Shown: positions 42,192 through 51,485 of the stretch, one piece after another
Numbering within the stretch: the first letter of the stretch is position 1
Layout: each line of letters begins with the position of its first letter
Origin: Flavobacterium frigoris
Lineage (GTDB): Bacteria > Bacteroidota > Bacteroidia > Flavobacteriales > Flavobacteriaceae
Length of the DNA: 64,000 nt
Direction: 5' to 3'
Assembly: GCF_900111075.1 (NCBI RefSeq)
Contig: NZ_FOFZ01000002.1
Location: 310,001-374,000, forward strand
Translations under genes and position numbers: made by a program
Notes under the pieces: model-generated
Told to the model about the DNA's origin: nothing
Seen by the model: only the letters and a program-made list of their open reading frames with translations
Databases searched by the model: none

Positions 42192-44483
42192 CTAAAATTT
42201 AAATCTCCAACTAATAGAAGGCAGAATGGAATATAATGTTTTTCTCTCGGGAGTTACCTCTATTTTTTGTTTGTCTTTATCAATGGCAACATTCAAAACG
42301 GTATATATTGGATTTTCTATATTGAAAGTATTGAAAATAGAAAAATTAAGAGCACTTTCCTTATCTCTTGTTTTGATAAAATAATAATTGACAGATAAGT
42401 CAGTGCGAACATAACTTGGCATTTGTGCATTGTTATATTTACCATATTCCTTTACTGGATTATTATTAAAAAAATACCATGATGTAGGGGTTGTAAAACG
42501 ATTCCCAGAGCTAAAGATTTGTGTTAATCCAAAATTCCATTTTTGATTTAAATCATAAGTTCCTACTAACGCTAAATTATGTCTGCGGTCATATTTAGCA
42601 AAATAGCGCTCTCCATCATTTATTTCATCAAATTGACGGTTTGCCCAACTTAAAGTATAACTCAGCCAACCTTTAAATTTTCCGACATCTTTTTTTAGCA
42701 TCCATTCTAAACCATAAGACTCCCCTTTTCCCACTAAAATATCATTTTTAAAACTCGTGATTTCATTAAATTGAGTTACCCCATATGGATATTCAATCAA
42801 ATTATTCATTGTGCGATAAAAGGTGTTTAACGAAAAATCAAACGGCTTTTTTAATTTTTGATTATATCCAATAGAAAATTCATTAGAAAATTGTGCCGGA
42901 ATACCATCCGAACTGGCTACCCAAAAATCAGTTGGAATCCCAACGCTGGATGTTGTAATCAGATTCAAATATTGATTCTGACGAGTATAAGAAGCAAAAA
43001 AAGATTTTTTTTCATGAGGAGTATAATTTAAAAGTACTCTTGGTTCAGCACGTAAATAAGACGTTCTCCCTTTATCTGACGAATAATAATTGATGCGTAA
43101 CCCGAGTTCTGCAGAAAGCGTATTAGACAATCTTGGCTTTGAAGCTGTATATAAAGCTAGATTATTTGCTCTATTGATTGTTGATTGCTGGTTATTCGAA
43201 TTAGCACTTAGATTACTTACCTCTATTTTTTGAGGTTGCAACTCATAAATACTGTATTGCAAACCGGTTTCAAATGGAATACCGTTTATAGAATACTTAA
43301 CGGCATTAGAAAATCCAAAATCTTTAACATACGACGTTATGTCCATTTCTACCGTTGCCTGCTCCATGTGCAGGCTGTTTTCATATTTAGTAACGTAAAC
43401 TGAATTAGTCATTACAGTTCCTTCGGATAATTGGTACTGCCAAGTAGGCGAAATAGCCGTATTACTCCATTTTAAATTTGCGTTAAGTGCTAGATTAGAA
43501 TCCGTAATTCTAAGAACATCTCCACTTATAAAAGCATCCACGGTAAACAAGTGCTTCTTTGTAAGGGAAGCAATAAACGTCAAATTACTATCTCCAAAAC
43601 TATATTTTAAATCCTTAACATCACTATTTTCATTCTTATTAGAAGAATCAAATAAAGGCGCAATAATTTCATCTATATATGTTTTTCTTCCCGAAATATA
43701 CAATCCCATTTTTGCATTTATAGGTAATGCAAAGGTAGCTTGAGAAGCCAACAAACCTAAATTACCTTTTACCGAAAATTTATTCGGTATTTTTTTATTC
43801 GGCAATACGGTAACTGTAGCACTCAATCTTCCTCCGTTTCTTGCGTTTGAATTAGACTTATCAAATTGAACTTCTTGAATATGGTCAGCATTATAAAACG
43901 GAAAAACGCCCAATAAATGCGCCATTCCGTAGATAGGAGTAGCTGCATATAGCATTAAATTGTGACCTGGCTCACTACCTCTGACATATAAATAACCATT
44001 TGCATCACCCGAATTTTGCACTCCAGGGGTAAGTTGTAATAATTTAATAACATCTGGAACTCCCATTATAGAAGGTACTGAGGTTAGCTTTTCAGGAATA
44101 AATGAAAAACTGTTTCCTGACGAGACAGAAAGCATTTTTTTTGAGTTTGACAATACAACCACTTCTTTTAACGCACTGCTTTCTTTTTCTAAAGTAAAGT
44201 TAAGCGATGTATTGACATGAAAATTATTATTTAAATTTTGCGAAATAGAACCAACATAACGAATTTCGATAGCATAAAAATCAGTGGGTAATTTAATGAC
44301 ATATGCACCTGTGACATCTGTTGTAGTGACATACCTATTTGCATTAGAAACAAATATTAAATTAGCCCCAACAATAGCTTGCTGTTCTTTGTTTGTTACA
44401 AAACCATCTACGGTAATTGTAGACTGAGCTGTAATTGTAAAACCAAATAATAATAAAAAAGAAGAGAGTATAAATGCTTTCAA
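42192..44483 (-). CDS. TonB-dependent receptor with carboxypeptidase-like N-terminal domain (763 aa)
   Basis: Signal peptide ending TITAQ, a carboxypeptidase-regulatory-like domain (about 22-100: STITVDGFVTNKEQQAIVGANLIFV), a plug domain (about 125-220, YLYVRGSEPGHNLMLY) and a 22-strand-type barrel ending in ..PSISWRFKF. Imports a ligand across the outer membrane using TonB energy. The start codon is TTG; no ATG lies in frame upstream before a stop, and the first internal ATG would remove the signal peptide. Forms a pair with the DUF4249 gene. Confidence 0.9.
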   Translation of the reverse strand: MKAFILSSFLLLFGFTITAQSTITVDGFVTNKEQQAIVGANLIFVSNANRYVTTTDVTGAYVIKLPTDFYAIEIRYVGSISQNLNNNFHVNTSLNFTLEKESSALKEVVVLSNSKKMLSVSSGNSFSFIPEKLTSVPSIMGVPDVIKLLQLTPGVQNSGDANGYLYVRGSEPGHNLMLYAATPIYGMAHLLGVFPFYNADHIQEVQFDKSNSNARNGGRLSATVTVLPNKKIPNKFSVKGNLGLLASQATFALPINAKMGLYISGRKTYIDEIIAPLFDSSNKNENSDVKDLKYSFGDSNLTFIASLTKKHLFTVDAFISGDVLRITDSNLALNANLKWSNTAISPTWQYQLSEGTVMTNSVYVTKYENSLHMEQATVEMDITSYVKDFGFSNAVKYSINGIPFETGLQYSIYELQPQKIEVSNLSANSNNQQSTINRANNLALYTASKPRLSNTLSAELGLRINYYSSDKGRTSYLRAEPRVLLNYTPHEKKSFFASYTRQNQYLNLITTSSVGIPTDFWVASSDGIPAQFSNEFSIGYNQKLKKPFDFSLNTFYRTMNNLIEYPYGVTQFNEITSFKNDILVGKGESYGLEWMLKKDVGKFKGWLSYTLSWANRQFDEINDGERYFAKYDRRHNLALVGTYDLNQKWNFGLTQIFSSGNRFTTPTSWYFFNNNPVKEYGKYNNAQMPSYVRTDLSVNYYFIKTRDKESALNFSIFNTFNIENPIYTVLNVAIDKDKQKIEVTPERKTLYSILPSISWRFKF

Positions 44484-44611
44484 TAGCTCATATTTAAGAA
44501 AGCGCTAAAGTAAGCATTTTCAGTATAAATTATTTTTTTTAAGCGAACTAGATAAAACTAAATAATAATATAAATCGCATTAAAACTACCTTTACTATTT
44601 TGATTTTTTGT

Positions 44612-44716
44612 GCGTGAGGGATAGCAGCGGAAATCCTTATCTAGTATGGAGCGATAGCGAAATACTAGAGAAGATTGCAGCGCATAGCCCGACCCGCTTT
44701 TTCGCGGGTCACGCCC
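44612..44716 (+). repeat. Structured intergenic repeat, copy A
   Basis: Begins GCGTGAGGGATAGCAGCGG, then AAATCCTTAT, the hairpin CTAGTAT..ATACTAG around GGAGCGATAGC, AAGATTGCAGCG, then the hairpin GACCCGC-TTTTTC-GCGGGTC and CACGCCC. The ends GCGTGA and TCACGC are complementary. It lies 8 nt from the pdxJ stop. Same family as 16489-16627. Confidence 0.8.
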
Positions 44717-44724
44717 TAATTATC

Positions 44725-45438
44725 TTATTTTAATTTTTGCAAATACATATTCACCACATTCTCTAAACCTAGATACAATGCCTCTGCAATTAAGGCATGA
44801 CCTATAGAGACCTCCAGTAATCCGGGAATGTTTTGTTTAAAAAACTGAATGTTCTCCAAGCTCAAATCATGTCCTGCATTGATTCCTAATCCCAATTCAT
44901 TTGCCAAAACAGCCGCTTTTACGTAGGGGTCAATTCCGCTTTTGTTCCCCAGACCATATTGATGTGCAAAGGCTTCGGTATATAATTCGATGCGGTCTGT
45001 TCCTGTTTGTTTAGCACCCTCAATCATATCTAATCGTGGATCTACAAAAATAGAGGTACGAATGCCATTGCGCTGAAATTCTTGAATCATTTCCGTTAAA
45101 TACGCTTGGTTTTTTACTGTATCCCAACCTGCCGAAGAGGTTATAGCCCCAATCGCATCAGGGACCAAAGTTACTTGCTCGGGTTTGCACTCTAAAACCA
45201 AATCAATAAAATTATGTTGTGGATTTCCTTCTATATTGAACTCGGTATAAACGACTGCTTTTAAATCACGAGCATCCTGATAGCGAATGTGACGCTCATC
45301 TGGACGTGGATGTATGGTGATTCCCTGGGCACCAAATTTTTGAATGTCAGTAGCCACTTTTAATAAGTCAGGTACATTTCCTCCACGCGCATTACGTAAA
45401 GTAGCTATTTTGTTGATATTTACACTTAACTTTGTCAT
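44725..45438 (-). CDS. pdxJ: Pyridoxine 5'-phosphate synthase PdxJ (237 aa)
   Basis: Vitamin B6 synthesis; condenses 3-amino-1-hydroxyacetone phosphate with deoxyxylulose phosphate. TIM-barrel motifs: [17 protein letters not shown] with the conserved N-terminal loop, [32 protein letters not shown], and [13 protein letters not shown], then [12 protein letters not shown]. Length matches the family. A TATTTTTG box on the minus strand (45486-45479) suggests its own promoter, divergent from the CBS gene. Confidence 0.96.
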   Translation of the reverse strand: MTKLSVNINKIATLRNARGGNVPDLLKVATDIQKFGAQGITIHPRPDERHIRYQDARDLKAVVYTEFNIEGNPQHNFIDLVLECKPEQVTLVPDAIGAITSSAGWDTVKNQAYLTEMIQEFQRNGIRTSIFVDPRLDMIEGAKQTGTDRIELYTEAFAHQYGLGNKSGIDPYVKAAVLANELGLGINAGHDLSLENIQFFKQNIPGLLEVSIGHALIAEALYLGLENVVNMYLQKLK

Positions 45439-45554
45439 TGGAATACTTTTTGATTATGAAATAACTGTATAATGGATACAAAAATACAAAGTAAAAGGTA
45501 GGAGATTTTGCCTTTTTTTGATTATTTTGCATAAAAATTGAGGATTTAATTAAG

Positions 45555-46211
45555 ATGGAAATTACAAACTACATAACCACTGACTTTAAAGCGATTGACA
45601 GCCAAGACACTATCTCGTCTGTTAAAGACTTTTTTGATGATTTGACTTTTTCACATTTTCCTGTTGTTGAAGAAGGCGTTTACATTGGTAGTATATCATC
45701 TGAAGACATTGAAACTTTTGATAATGACAAAAAAGTAATTGATTACAGATATACGCTTGCCAGTTTTTTCACCAGAACAGATTCAATTTGGCTCGAAGTA
45801 TTAGAAGTCTTTGCAAAAAACCACACGAATCTCATTCCTGTTTTGGATGAAAACAATAGCTATATTGGCTATTATGAAATAGACGACATTATGAGCTTTT
45901 TTCACCAAACTCCTTTTTTGAAAGAACAAGGAAGAATTATAAAGGTAAAAAAAGGAGTGCTAGATTATTCTATGAGTCAGATTACGCAAATCGTAGAGAG
46001 CAATGACGGAAAACTTTTAGGCCTATTTATTTCAGAATCTGATGTCGATAGTGTTGAAGTGACAATGAAAATAAGCCTGGGTGCCATTAATGAAATAATC
46101 CAGTCTTTTAGAAGGTACAATTATGAAATAATATCAGAACACCAAGAAGACAATTACATTAATAATTTAAAAGAACGCTCAGAATACTTAGACAAATACC
46201 TTAACATGTAA
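45555..46211 (+). CDS. CBS-domain protein (218 aa)
   Basis: Two CBS motifs cover about residues 1-125 (ITTDFKAIDSQDTISSVKDFF and FAKNHTNLIPVLDENNSYIGYY), followed by a ferredoxin-like or ACT-like C-terminal part (about 135-218). CBS pairs bind adenine nucleotides and regulate attached or partner domains. It is just upstream of nadK (72-nt gap), a neighbourhood common in Flavobacteriaceae. Specific role unknown. Confidence 0.87.
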   Translation: MEITNYITTDFKAIDSQDTISSVKDFFDDLTFSHFPVVEEGVYIGSISSEDIETFDNDKKVIDYRYTLASFFTRTDSIWLEVLEVFAKNHTNLIPVLDENNSYIGYYEIDDIMSFFHQTPFLKEQGRIIKVKKGVLDYSMSQITQIVESNDGKLLGLFISESDVDSVEVTMKISLGAINEIIQSFRRYNYEIISEHQEDNYINNLKERSEYLDKYLNM

Positions 46212-46283
46212 TGGTTTAATAAGTTACAAATCTAAGCTCCCCATCAACTCAAAGATTTTACAAACAAACGATTCAGCAAAATA

Positions 46284-47168
46284 ATGAAAGTAGCCATATA
46301 CGGTCAATATTATCAAAATAGTACAGAACCCATTATAAAAGACATCTTCATTTTTTTTAATAAAAATAATGTAGAATTAGTCATTGAAGCTTCTTTTTTA
46401 GAACTGCTTTATGAAAAGGAAATTGTAAAAAAAGAATACAATACTTTCTCTTCACATACCGAATTAGACCAAAGTTTTGACATGTTAATCAGCATAGGTG
46501 GCGACGGAACTATATTAAGAGCAGCAACGTTGATAAGAGATTCCGGAGTTCCTATTTTAGGAATCAATGCTGGAAGACTTGGTTTTCTGGCTACTGTTCA
46601 AAAAGAAAACATCGCTGAGTTTCTACAAATTGTAATTGACAAAAAATATACCTTGAGTAAAAGAACACTGTTGAGTTTGTCCTGCACTCCTACAAACGAG
46701 GCACTACAAGACATAAATTTTGCTATGAATGAAATTTCAGTGAGCCGAAAGGACACCACTTCAATGATAACAATTGATACCTACCTGAATGGTGAATTTT
46801 TAAACTCCTACTGGGCCGATGGCTTAATCGTATCCACACCTACAGGATCAACAGGATATTCCTTAAGTTGTGGAGGCCCCATATTAACTCCAGACGTAAA
46901 AAGTCTGGTAATAACGCCGATTGCTCCTCATAACCTGAATGCAAGACCGCTAGTTATCCCCGATGAAACAGAAATCAGATTAAAAGTTTCAGGAAGAGAA
47001 GAGCATTATCTGGTTTCATTAGATTCTAGAATTACTTCTGTAAAAAATGAATCCATACTGACCATTAGTAAAACTCCCTTTCAAATCAACATGGTCGAAA
47101 TCCCTGAAGAAACGTTTCTAAAAACACTACGCACCAAATTATTGTGGGGTGAAGACAAAAGGAATTAA
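46284..47168 (+). CDS. nadK: NAD kinase (294 aa)
   Basis: Makes NADP from NAD. Key motifs: ISIGGDGTILRAA (GGDG, about residues 72-84), GINAGRLGFLAT (NE/D-like region before it) and STPTGSTGYSLSCGGPI, all diagnostic. C-terminal ITPIAPHNLNARPLVIP. Full-length for the family. Part of the run CBS-nadK-DUF6089-uppS-bamA. Confidence 0.96.
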   Translation: MKVAIYGQYYQNSTEPIIKDIFIFFNKNNVELVIEASFLELLYEKEIVKKEYNTFSSHTELDQSFDMLISIGGDGTILRAATLIRDSGVPILGINAGRLGFLATVQKENIAEFLQIVIDKKYTLSKRTLLSLSCTPTNEALQDINFAMNEISVSRKDTTSMITIDTYLNGEFLNSYWADGLIVSTPTGSTGYSLSCGGPILTPDVKSLVITPIAPHNLNARPLVIPDETEIRLKVSGREEHYLVSLDSRITSVKNESILTISKTPFQINMVEIPEETFLKTLRTKLLWGEDKRN

Positions 47169-47292
47169 TTTTATTTATTTCTAAATTATACTATTATCGC
47201 CCCTTTTTTCGTTTCGCCTTTAACAAATCCTTATCCAATATCGATTATAGTGCTAATTATTTAAATAATGGGCACATTTAAGGTAATCGGTA

Positions 47293-47321
47293 TTGATTCG
47301 AAACGATAATTATTATATTTG
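47293..47321 (+). promoter_or_regulatory. Predicted promoter of DUF6089-uppS-bamA
   Basis: TTG (47293-47295), 18-nt spacer, TATATTTG (47314-47321), 18 nt before the ATG at 47340. Confidence 0.7.
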
Positions 47322-47339
47322 CACGCAATTTTAATCAAA

Positions 47340-48023
47340 ATGAACAAAATTTTTAACTTATTTATATGCTTATTCCTAAGTATGACGATGTATTCACAAA
47401 TACATGAAGTTGGAGTTTTTCTAGGTGGAAGTAACTACGTAGGCGACATTGGCCCTACTACCTATATTTCCCCAAACGAACCCGCTTTTGGAATACTTTA
47501 TAAATGGAACAAAAGCCCAAGACATGCTTACCGTTTTTCTTATACCCAATCAAAAATCACTTCAAATGATCTTGATTCAAAAGAACGCAGTAGAAGTCAA
47601 AGAGGCTATAATTTTGAAAATAGTATAAAAGAAGTATCTTTAGGCCTTGAATTCAATTTTTTTGATTTTAATCTTCATCAATTAGAGCGCAAAATCACTC
47701 CTTATATCTATTCTGGAATCAGCTATTTTAGATATGATGAGTTATATATAGTCTCTGGAGAAACGAAAAAAGATAAAAGTGCAAATTCATTTGCGATACC
47801 CATGATTTTAGGACTAAAATCAAATATCACGCCTAGTTTAATACTAGGATTAGAAATGGGCGCTCGTTATACTCTTACTGACAATCTAGACGGAAGCAAT
47901 CCGAAGAATGAAAGTTTGAAACCATTACAATTTGGAAATATAAATAATAATGACTGGTATGTTTTTTCAGGGTTAACGTTAACCTATACCTTTGGAGAAA
48001 AACCATGCTATTGTGCTTACTAA
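47340..48023 (+). CDS. DUF6089 family outer-membrane-type protein (227 aa)
   Basis: Signal peptide MNKIFNLFICLFLSMTMYSQ, then a small beta-barrel pattern with HEVGVFLGGSNYVGDIG and repeated aromatic strands, ending FSGLTLTYTFGEKPCYCAY. DUF6089 proteins sit upstream of uppS/bamA in many Bacteroidota; function unknown. The frame can be read from a TTG at 47319, but that codon is in the -7 box, so the ATG at 47340 is the start. It ends 4 nt before uppS. Confidence 0.85.
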   Translation: MNKIFNLFICLFLSMTMYSQIHEVGVFLGGSNYVGDIGPTTYISPNEPAFGILYKWNKSPRHAYRFSYTQSKITSNDLDSKERSRSQRGYNFENSIKEVSLGLEFNFFDFNLHQLERKITPYIYSGISYFRYDELYIVSGETKKDKSANSFAIPMILGLKSNITPSLILGLEMGARYTLTDNLDGSNPKNESLKPLQFGNINNNDWYVFSGLTLTYTFGEKPCYCAY

Positions 48024-48027
48024 GAAA

Positions 48028-48768
48028 ATGGATTTATTAGAAAATATAGATAAGAATAATTTACCCCAACATTTAGCCATTATTATGGATGGAAATGGAC
48101 GATGGGCAAAACAACAGGGACTACTAAGAGCCTTCGGACATGAGAGCGGAACAAAATCCGTAAAAACAATTATAAAAACTTGCGCCAAACTAGGCATAGA
48201 GAATCTAACTCTTTACGCCTTTTCCACAGAAAACTGGAACCGACCGAAACTGGAAGTTGATACTTTAATGAAGATTCTAATAAAATCATTAAAAAAAGAA
48301 CTCCCAACACTACAGGAGAACAACATCAAATTGAACACTATAGGTAACATAGAAAAATTACCACAATCAGCTCAAAAGGAGCTTCTTGATGTAATAGATA
48401 AAACTAAGGATAATACTCACATGACCTTAACATTAGCATTGAGTTATGGTTCGAGAGAAGAAATCGTAAATGCCGTAAAAAACATCAGTAATAAAGTTAA
48501 AAATAATATAATTTCAGTAGACTCTATTGACGATTCAATTATAAATGAGCATCTTTACACGCAAAATTTACCCGATGTAGATTTATTAATAAGAACAAGT
48601 GGAGAACATAGAATAAGTAATTTTCTGCTATGGCAAATCGCCTATGCAGAATTATATTTTACTGATGTATTGTGGCCAGACTTTAAAGAACAAAATTTAT
48701 ATGAGGCTATCATTAGTTATCAAAAAAGAGAACGTAGATTTGGAAAAACAAGTGAACAAATTAAATAA
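48028..48768 (+). CDS. uppS: Isoprenyl transferase / undecaprenyl diphosphate synthase (246 aa)
   Basis: Makes the C55 lipid carrier for cell-wall synthesis. Motifs: HLAIIMDGNGRWAKQQ (D21 catalytic, GNGRWA), HxxG-like RAFGHESG, LTLYAFSTENWNRP and RTSGEHRISNFLLWQIAYAELYF. The ATG at 48028 gives the normal length; the earlier TTG at 47992 lies within the DUF6089 gene. Part of the envelope operon leading into bamA. Confidence 0.96.
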   Translation: MDLLENIDKNNLPQHLAIIMDGNGRWAKQQGLLRAFGHESGTKSVKTIIKTCAKLGIENLTLYAFSTENWNRPKLEVDTLMKILIKSLKKELPTLQENNIKLNTIGNIEKLPQSAQKELLDVIDKTKDNTHMTLTLALSYGSREEIVNAVKNISNKVKNNIISVDSIDDSIINEHLYTQNLPDVDLLIRTSGEHRISNFLLWQIAYAELYFTDVLWPDFKEQNLYEAIISYQKRERRFGKTSEQIK

Positions 48769-48778
48769 TTTTTTAGTG

Positions 48779-51448
48779 TTGAATAAAAGTATAAAAGCAG
48801 TCCTTACCCTATTAATATTGGGAAGTTTTTCACAAATTAAAGCTCAAGAAAGAGTTCCTTTCGATCAAGGTAAAAAATACATATTAGCCGATGTTATCCT
48901 TACTAACAAAATCAGTTTCAACGATCAAACAGTTGTCACTTTTGCTGGTCTTGAAAAAGGACAGGAAATTACTGTCCCCGGAGAAGAGATTAGCAGCGCT
49001 ATTAAAAAACTAGGAAAACTGGGGCTTTTTGACGAAATTTCATTTTACATCAACAGAATCGAAAATGACAGCATTTATCTTGATTTAGAAATCAAAGAAT
49101 TGCCTAAGTTAAATAACGTGAAATTTGTTGGGATTAAGAAAAATAAAACGGAAGCTCTAATAAAAGATAACGGCCTGACAAAAAGTAAAGTAGTCAACGA
49201 AAACTTAATCACTACGACAAAAAACTACATAGAGAATAAATACAAGAAAGATGGATATTACAACACTAAGGTAAACATAAATGTTGTACCAGATACATCA
49301 ACAGTTAACCAGGTAAATATGGTTGTAAACGTTGATAAAGGTGATAAAATAAAAATCGCAGAAATTGATTTTATTGGTAACGAAAAGTTATCAGACAAAA
49401 CATTACGCAAAGCGATGAAAGACACCAAACAAAAAAGCTTCTTTCGTGTATTAAAAGCATCTAAATTTATAAAAGCAAAATACAAAACCGATTTAGAAAA
49501 AGTAATTGCTTCTTATAAAGAAAAAGGATATAGAGATGCTAGAATAATTTCCGATTCTATTACTTATCTTAAAGACAAAAACGCACTTTCTATAAAAATT
49601 AATGTAGAAGAAGGAAATAAATATTATTTTGGAAACATCAAGTTTTTAGGAAACACAGTTTATTCAGATCAATTACTAAGCAGAATAATAGGTGTTAAAA
49701 AAGGAGAGACTTATAATGGAGTTCTACTACAAAAAAGAATTGCTGACGCATCAAAACCTGACGGGGAAGACATTGACAATTTATATAAGAATAATGGCTA
49801 TCTATTTTCAAACATAAATGCAGTTGAAGTAAAAACAGTTAACGATACGATTGATTTCGAAATAAGAATTAACGAAGGTCCATTAGCCTACTTCAATAAA
49901 ATTACGGTCACTGGAAATGACAAAACAAACGACCGTGTAATTTATAGAGAATTGCGAACTAAGCCAGGAGAAATATACAGTAAGGAATTGCTAGTTAGAA
50001 CAATTCGTGAAATTGGACAATTAGGCTTCTTTGACCCTGAAGCGATTAATCCTGCTTTTAAAAATGTTGACGCAGCTGCCGGTACAGTTGATATCGAATA
50101 CCAACTTGTTGAAAAAGGATCCAGCCAAATAGAACTTCAAGGAGGTTATGGTGGCGGTGGATTTATTGGGACATTAGGACTGTCGTTCAACAACTTTTCA
50201 GCAAGAAACCTGCTAAATAAAAAGGCATATAAACCTTTACCTATGGGTGATGGGCAAAAGGTATCTTTAAGACTACAGGCAAGTACCTATTTTCAAACCT
50301 ATAGCGTTTCGTTTTCTGAACCATGGTTTGGACAAAAAAAACCAGTTTCATTTAGCTCTTCAATCTCATACAGTAAACAATTTTTAAATAATTTCGCTAC
50401 ACAAAGAGTAGACAAAACAAAAAGTTTTAATATCCTAACACTATCGGTTGGATTAGCTAAAAGATTAACTGTGCCAGATGATTTCTTTGTTTTATCACAA
50501 TCAGTAAGTTACCAACATTATGATTTGAACAACTATAACACGGGACTATTTACTTTTGGGAATGGTGCTTCAAGAAACTTCGCTTATACAGTAGGTCTAT
50601 CTAGAAGCAATAAAGGCGTAAATCCTATATTTCCCACTTATGGCTCAGAGTTTAGTATCTCAGCAAAACTAACACCACCATACTCGCTGTTAAACGGAAT
50701 CGATTATGCGACACTAGGAGATAAGGAAGAGTATAAATTAAAAAACACAGTAGATAGATCAAACACGGTAGATGAAAACGGTAACACAGTTGCAATTGGC
50801 GATTATATCGATGCTGCTGGAAACAAAGTTTTTAACTATCAAGATGCTGCTGCGGATCCTGCAAAAGTGGACCAAAAGAAATTTAATTGGTTAGAATATT
50901 ACAAAATAAAATTTAAAGCAGATTGGTACACAAAAATTTATGGTAAATTAGTATTAAGAACTTTAGGTGAATTTGGATTCCTAGGAACATACAATCAAGA
51001 TCGAGGAGCAGTACCATTTGAAAGATTCTATTTAGGCGGTAGTGGAATGGCTAATTACTCGATGGATGGTAGAGAAACAATAGGATTAAGAGGGTATAAG
51101 GACAATACCTTGACGCCAATAATCGAAGATAGAAACGACCCTAGATTTGGACAACAAATTGGAGCTACTGTTTACAATAAGTTTTCAATGGAGTTGCGTT
51201 ATCCTATCACCTTAAAATCATCTGCATCTATATATGTTTTAGGATTTCTAGAAGCAGGTTCGGCATACAAGGACTTTAAAAGCTACAATCCATTTGACTT
51301 ACAACGATCTGCCGGAGTTGGATTACGTGTATTTATGCCAGCATTTGGACTACTAGGTATCGATTTCGGACATGGGTTCGATGCTGCTCCAGGGGAGACT
51401 ACAGCACATGGATGGGAAACCCATTTTATTATTGGACAACAATTTTAA
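48779..51448 (+). CDS. bamA: Outer-membrane assembly factor BamA (about 889 aa)
   Basis: Signal peptide (NKSIKAVLTLLILGSFSQIKAQ), five POTRA repeats (about 25-450, e.g. IKELPKLNNVKFVGIKKNKTEALIKDN) and a 16-strand barrel with the conserved GLRGYKDN motif (the VRGF-type loop) and terminal F. Inserts outer-membrane proteins. No ATG fits just before the signal peptide; TTG at 48779 or GTG at 48776 is the likeliest start. Upstream ATGs lie inside uppS and would put 45 charged residues before the signal. Followed by the two chaperones. Confidence 0.92.
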   Translation: MNKSIKAVLTLLILGSFSQIKAQERVPFDQGKKYILADVILTNKISFNDQTVVTFAGLEKGQEITVPGEEISSAIKKLGKLGLFDEISFYINRIENDSIYLDLEIKELPKLNNVKFVGIKKNKTEALIKDNGLTKSKVVNENLITTTKNYIENKYKKDGYYNTKVNINVVPDTSTVNQVNMVVNVDKGDKIKIAEIDFIGNEKLSDKTLRKAMKDTKQKSFFRVLKASKFIKAKYKTDLEKVIASYKEKGYRDARIISDSITYLKDKNALSIKINVEEGNKYYFGNIKFLGNTVYSDQLLSRIIGVKKGETYNGVLLQKRIADASKPDGEDIDNLYKNNGYLFSNINAVEVKTVNDTIDFEIRINEGPLAYFNKITVTGNDKTNDRVIYRELRTKPGEIYSKELLVRTIREIGQLGFFDPEAINPAFKNVDAAAGTVDIEYQLVEKGSSQIELQGGYGGGGFIGTLGLSFNNFSARNLLNKKAYKPLPMGDGQKVSLRLQASTYFQTYSVSFSEPWFGQKKPVSFSSSISYSKQFLNNFATQRVDKTKSFNILTLSVGLAKRLTVPDDFFVLSQSVSYQHYDLNNYNTGLFTFGNGASRNFAYTVGLSRSNKGVNPIFPTYGSEFSISAKLTPPYSLLNGIDYATLGDKEEYKLKNTVDRSNTVDENGNTVAIGDYIDAAGNKVFNYQDAAADPAKVDQKKFNWLEYYKIKFKADWYTKIYGKLVLRTLGEFGFLGTYNQDRGAVPFERFYLGGSGMANYSMDGRETIGLRGYKDNTLTPIIEDRNDPRFGQQIGATVYNKFSMELRYPITLKSSASIYVLGFLEAGSAYKDFKSYNPFDLQRSAGVGLRVFMPAFGLLGIDFGHGFDAAPGETTAHGWETHFIIGQQF

Positions 51449-51485
51449 ACAAAATTGAATCACGATTTTCTAATACTATAAAGTT

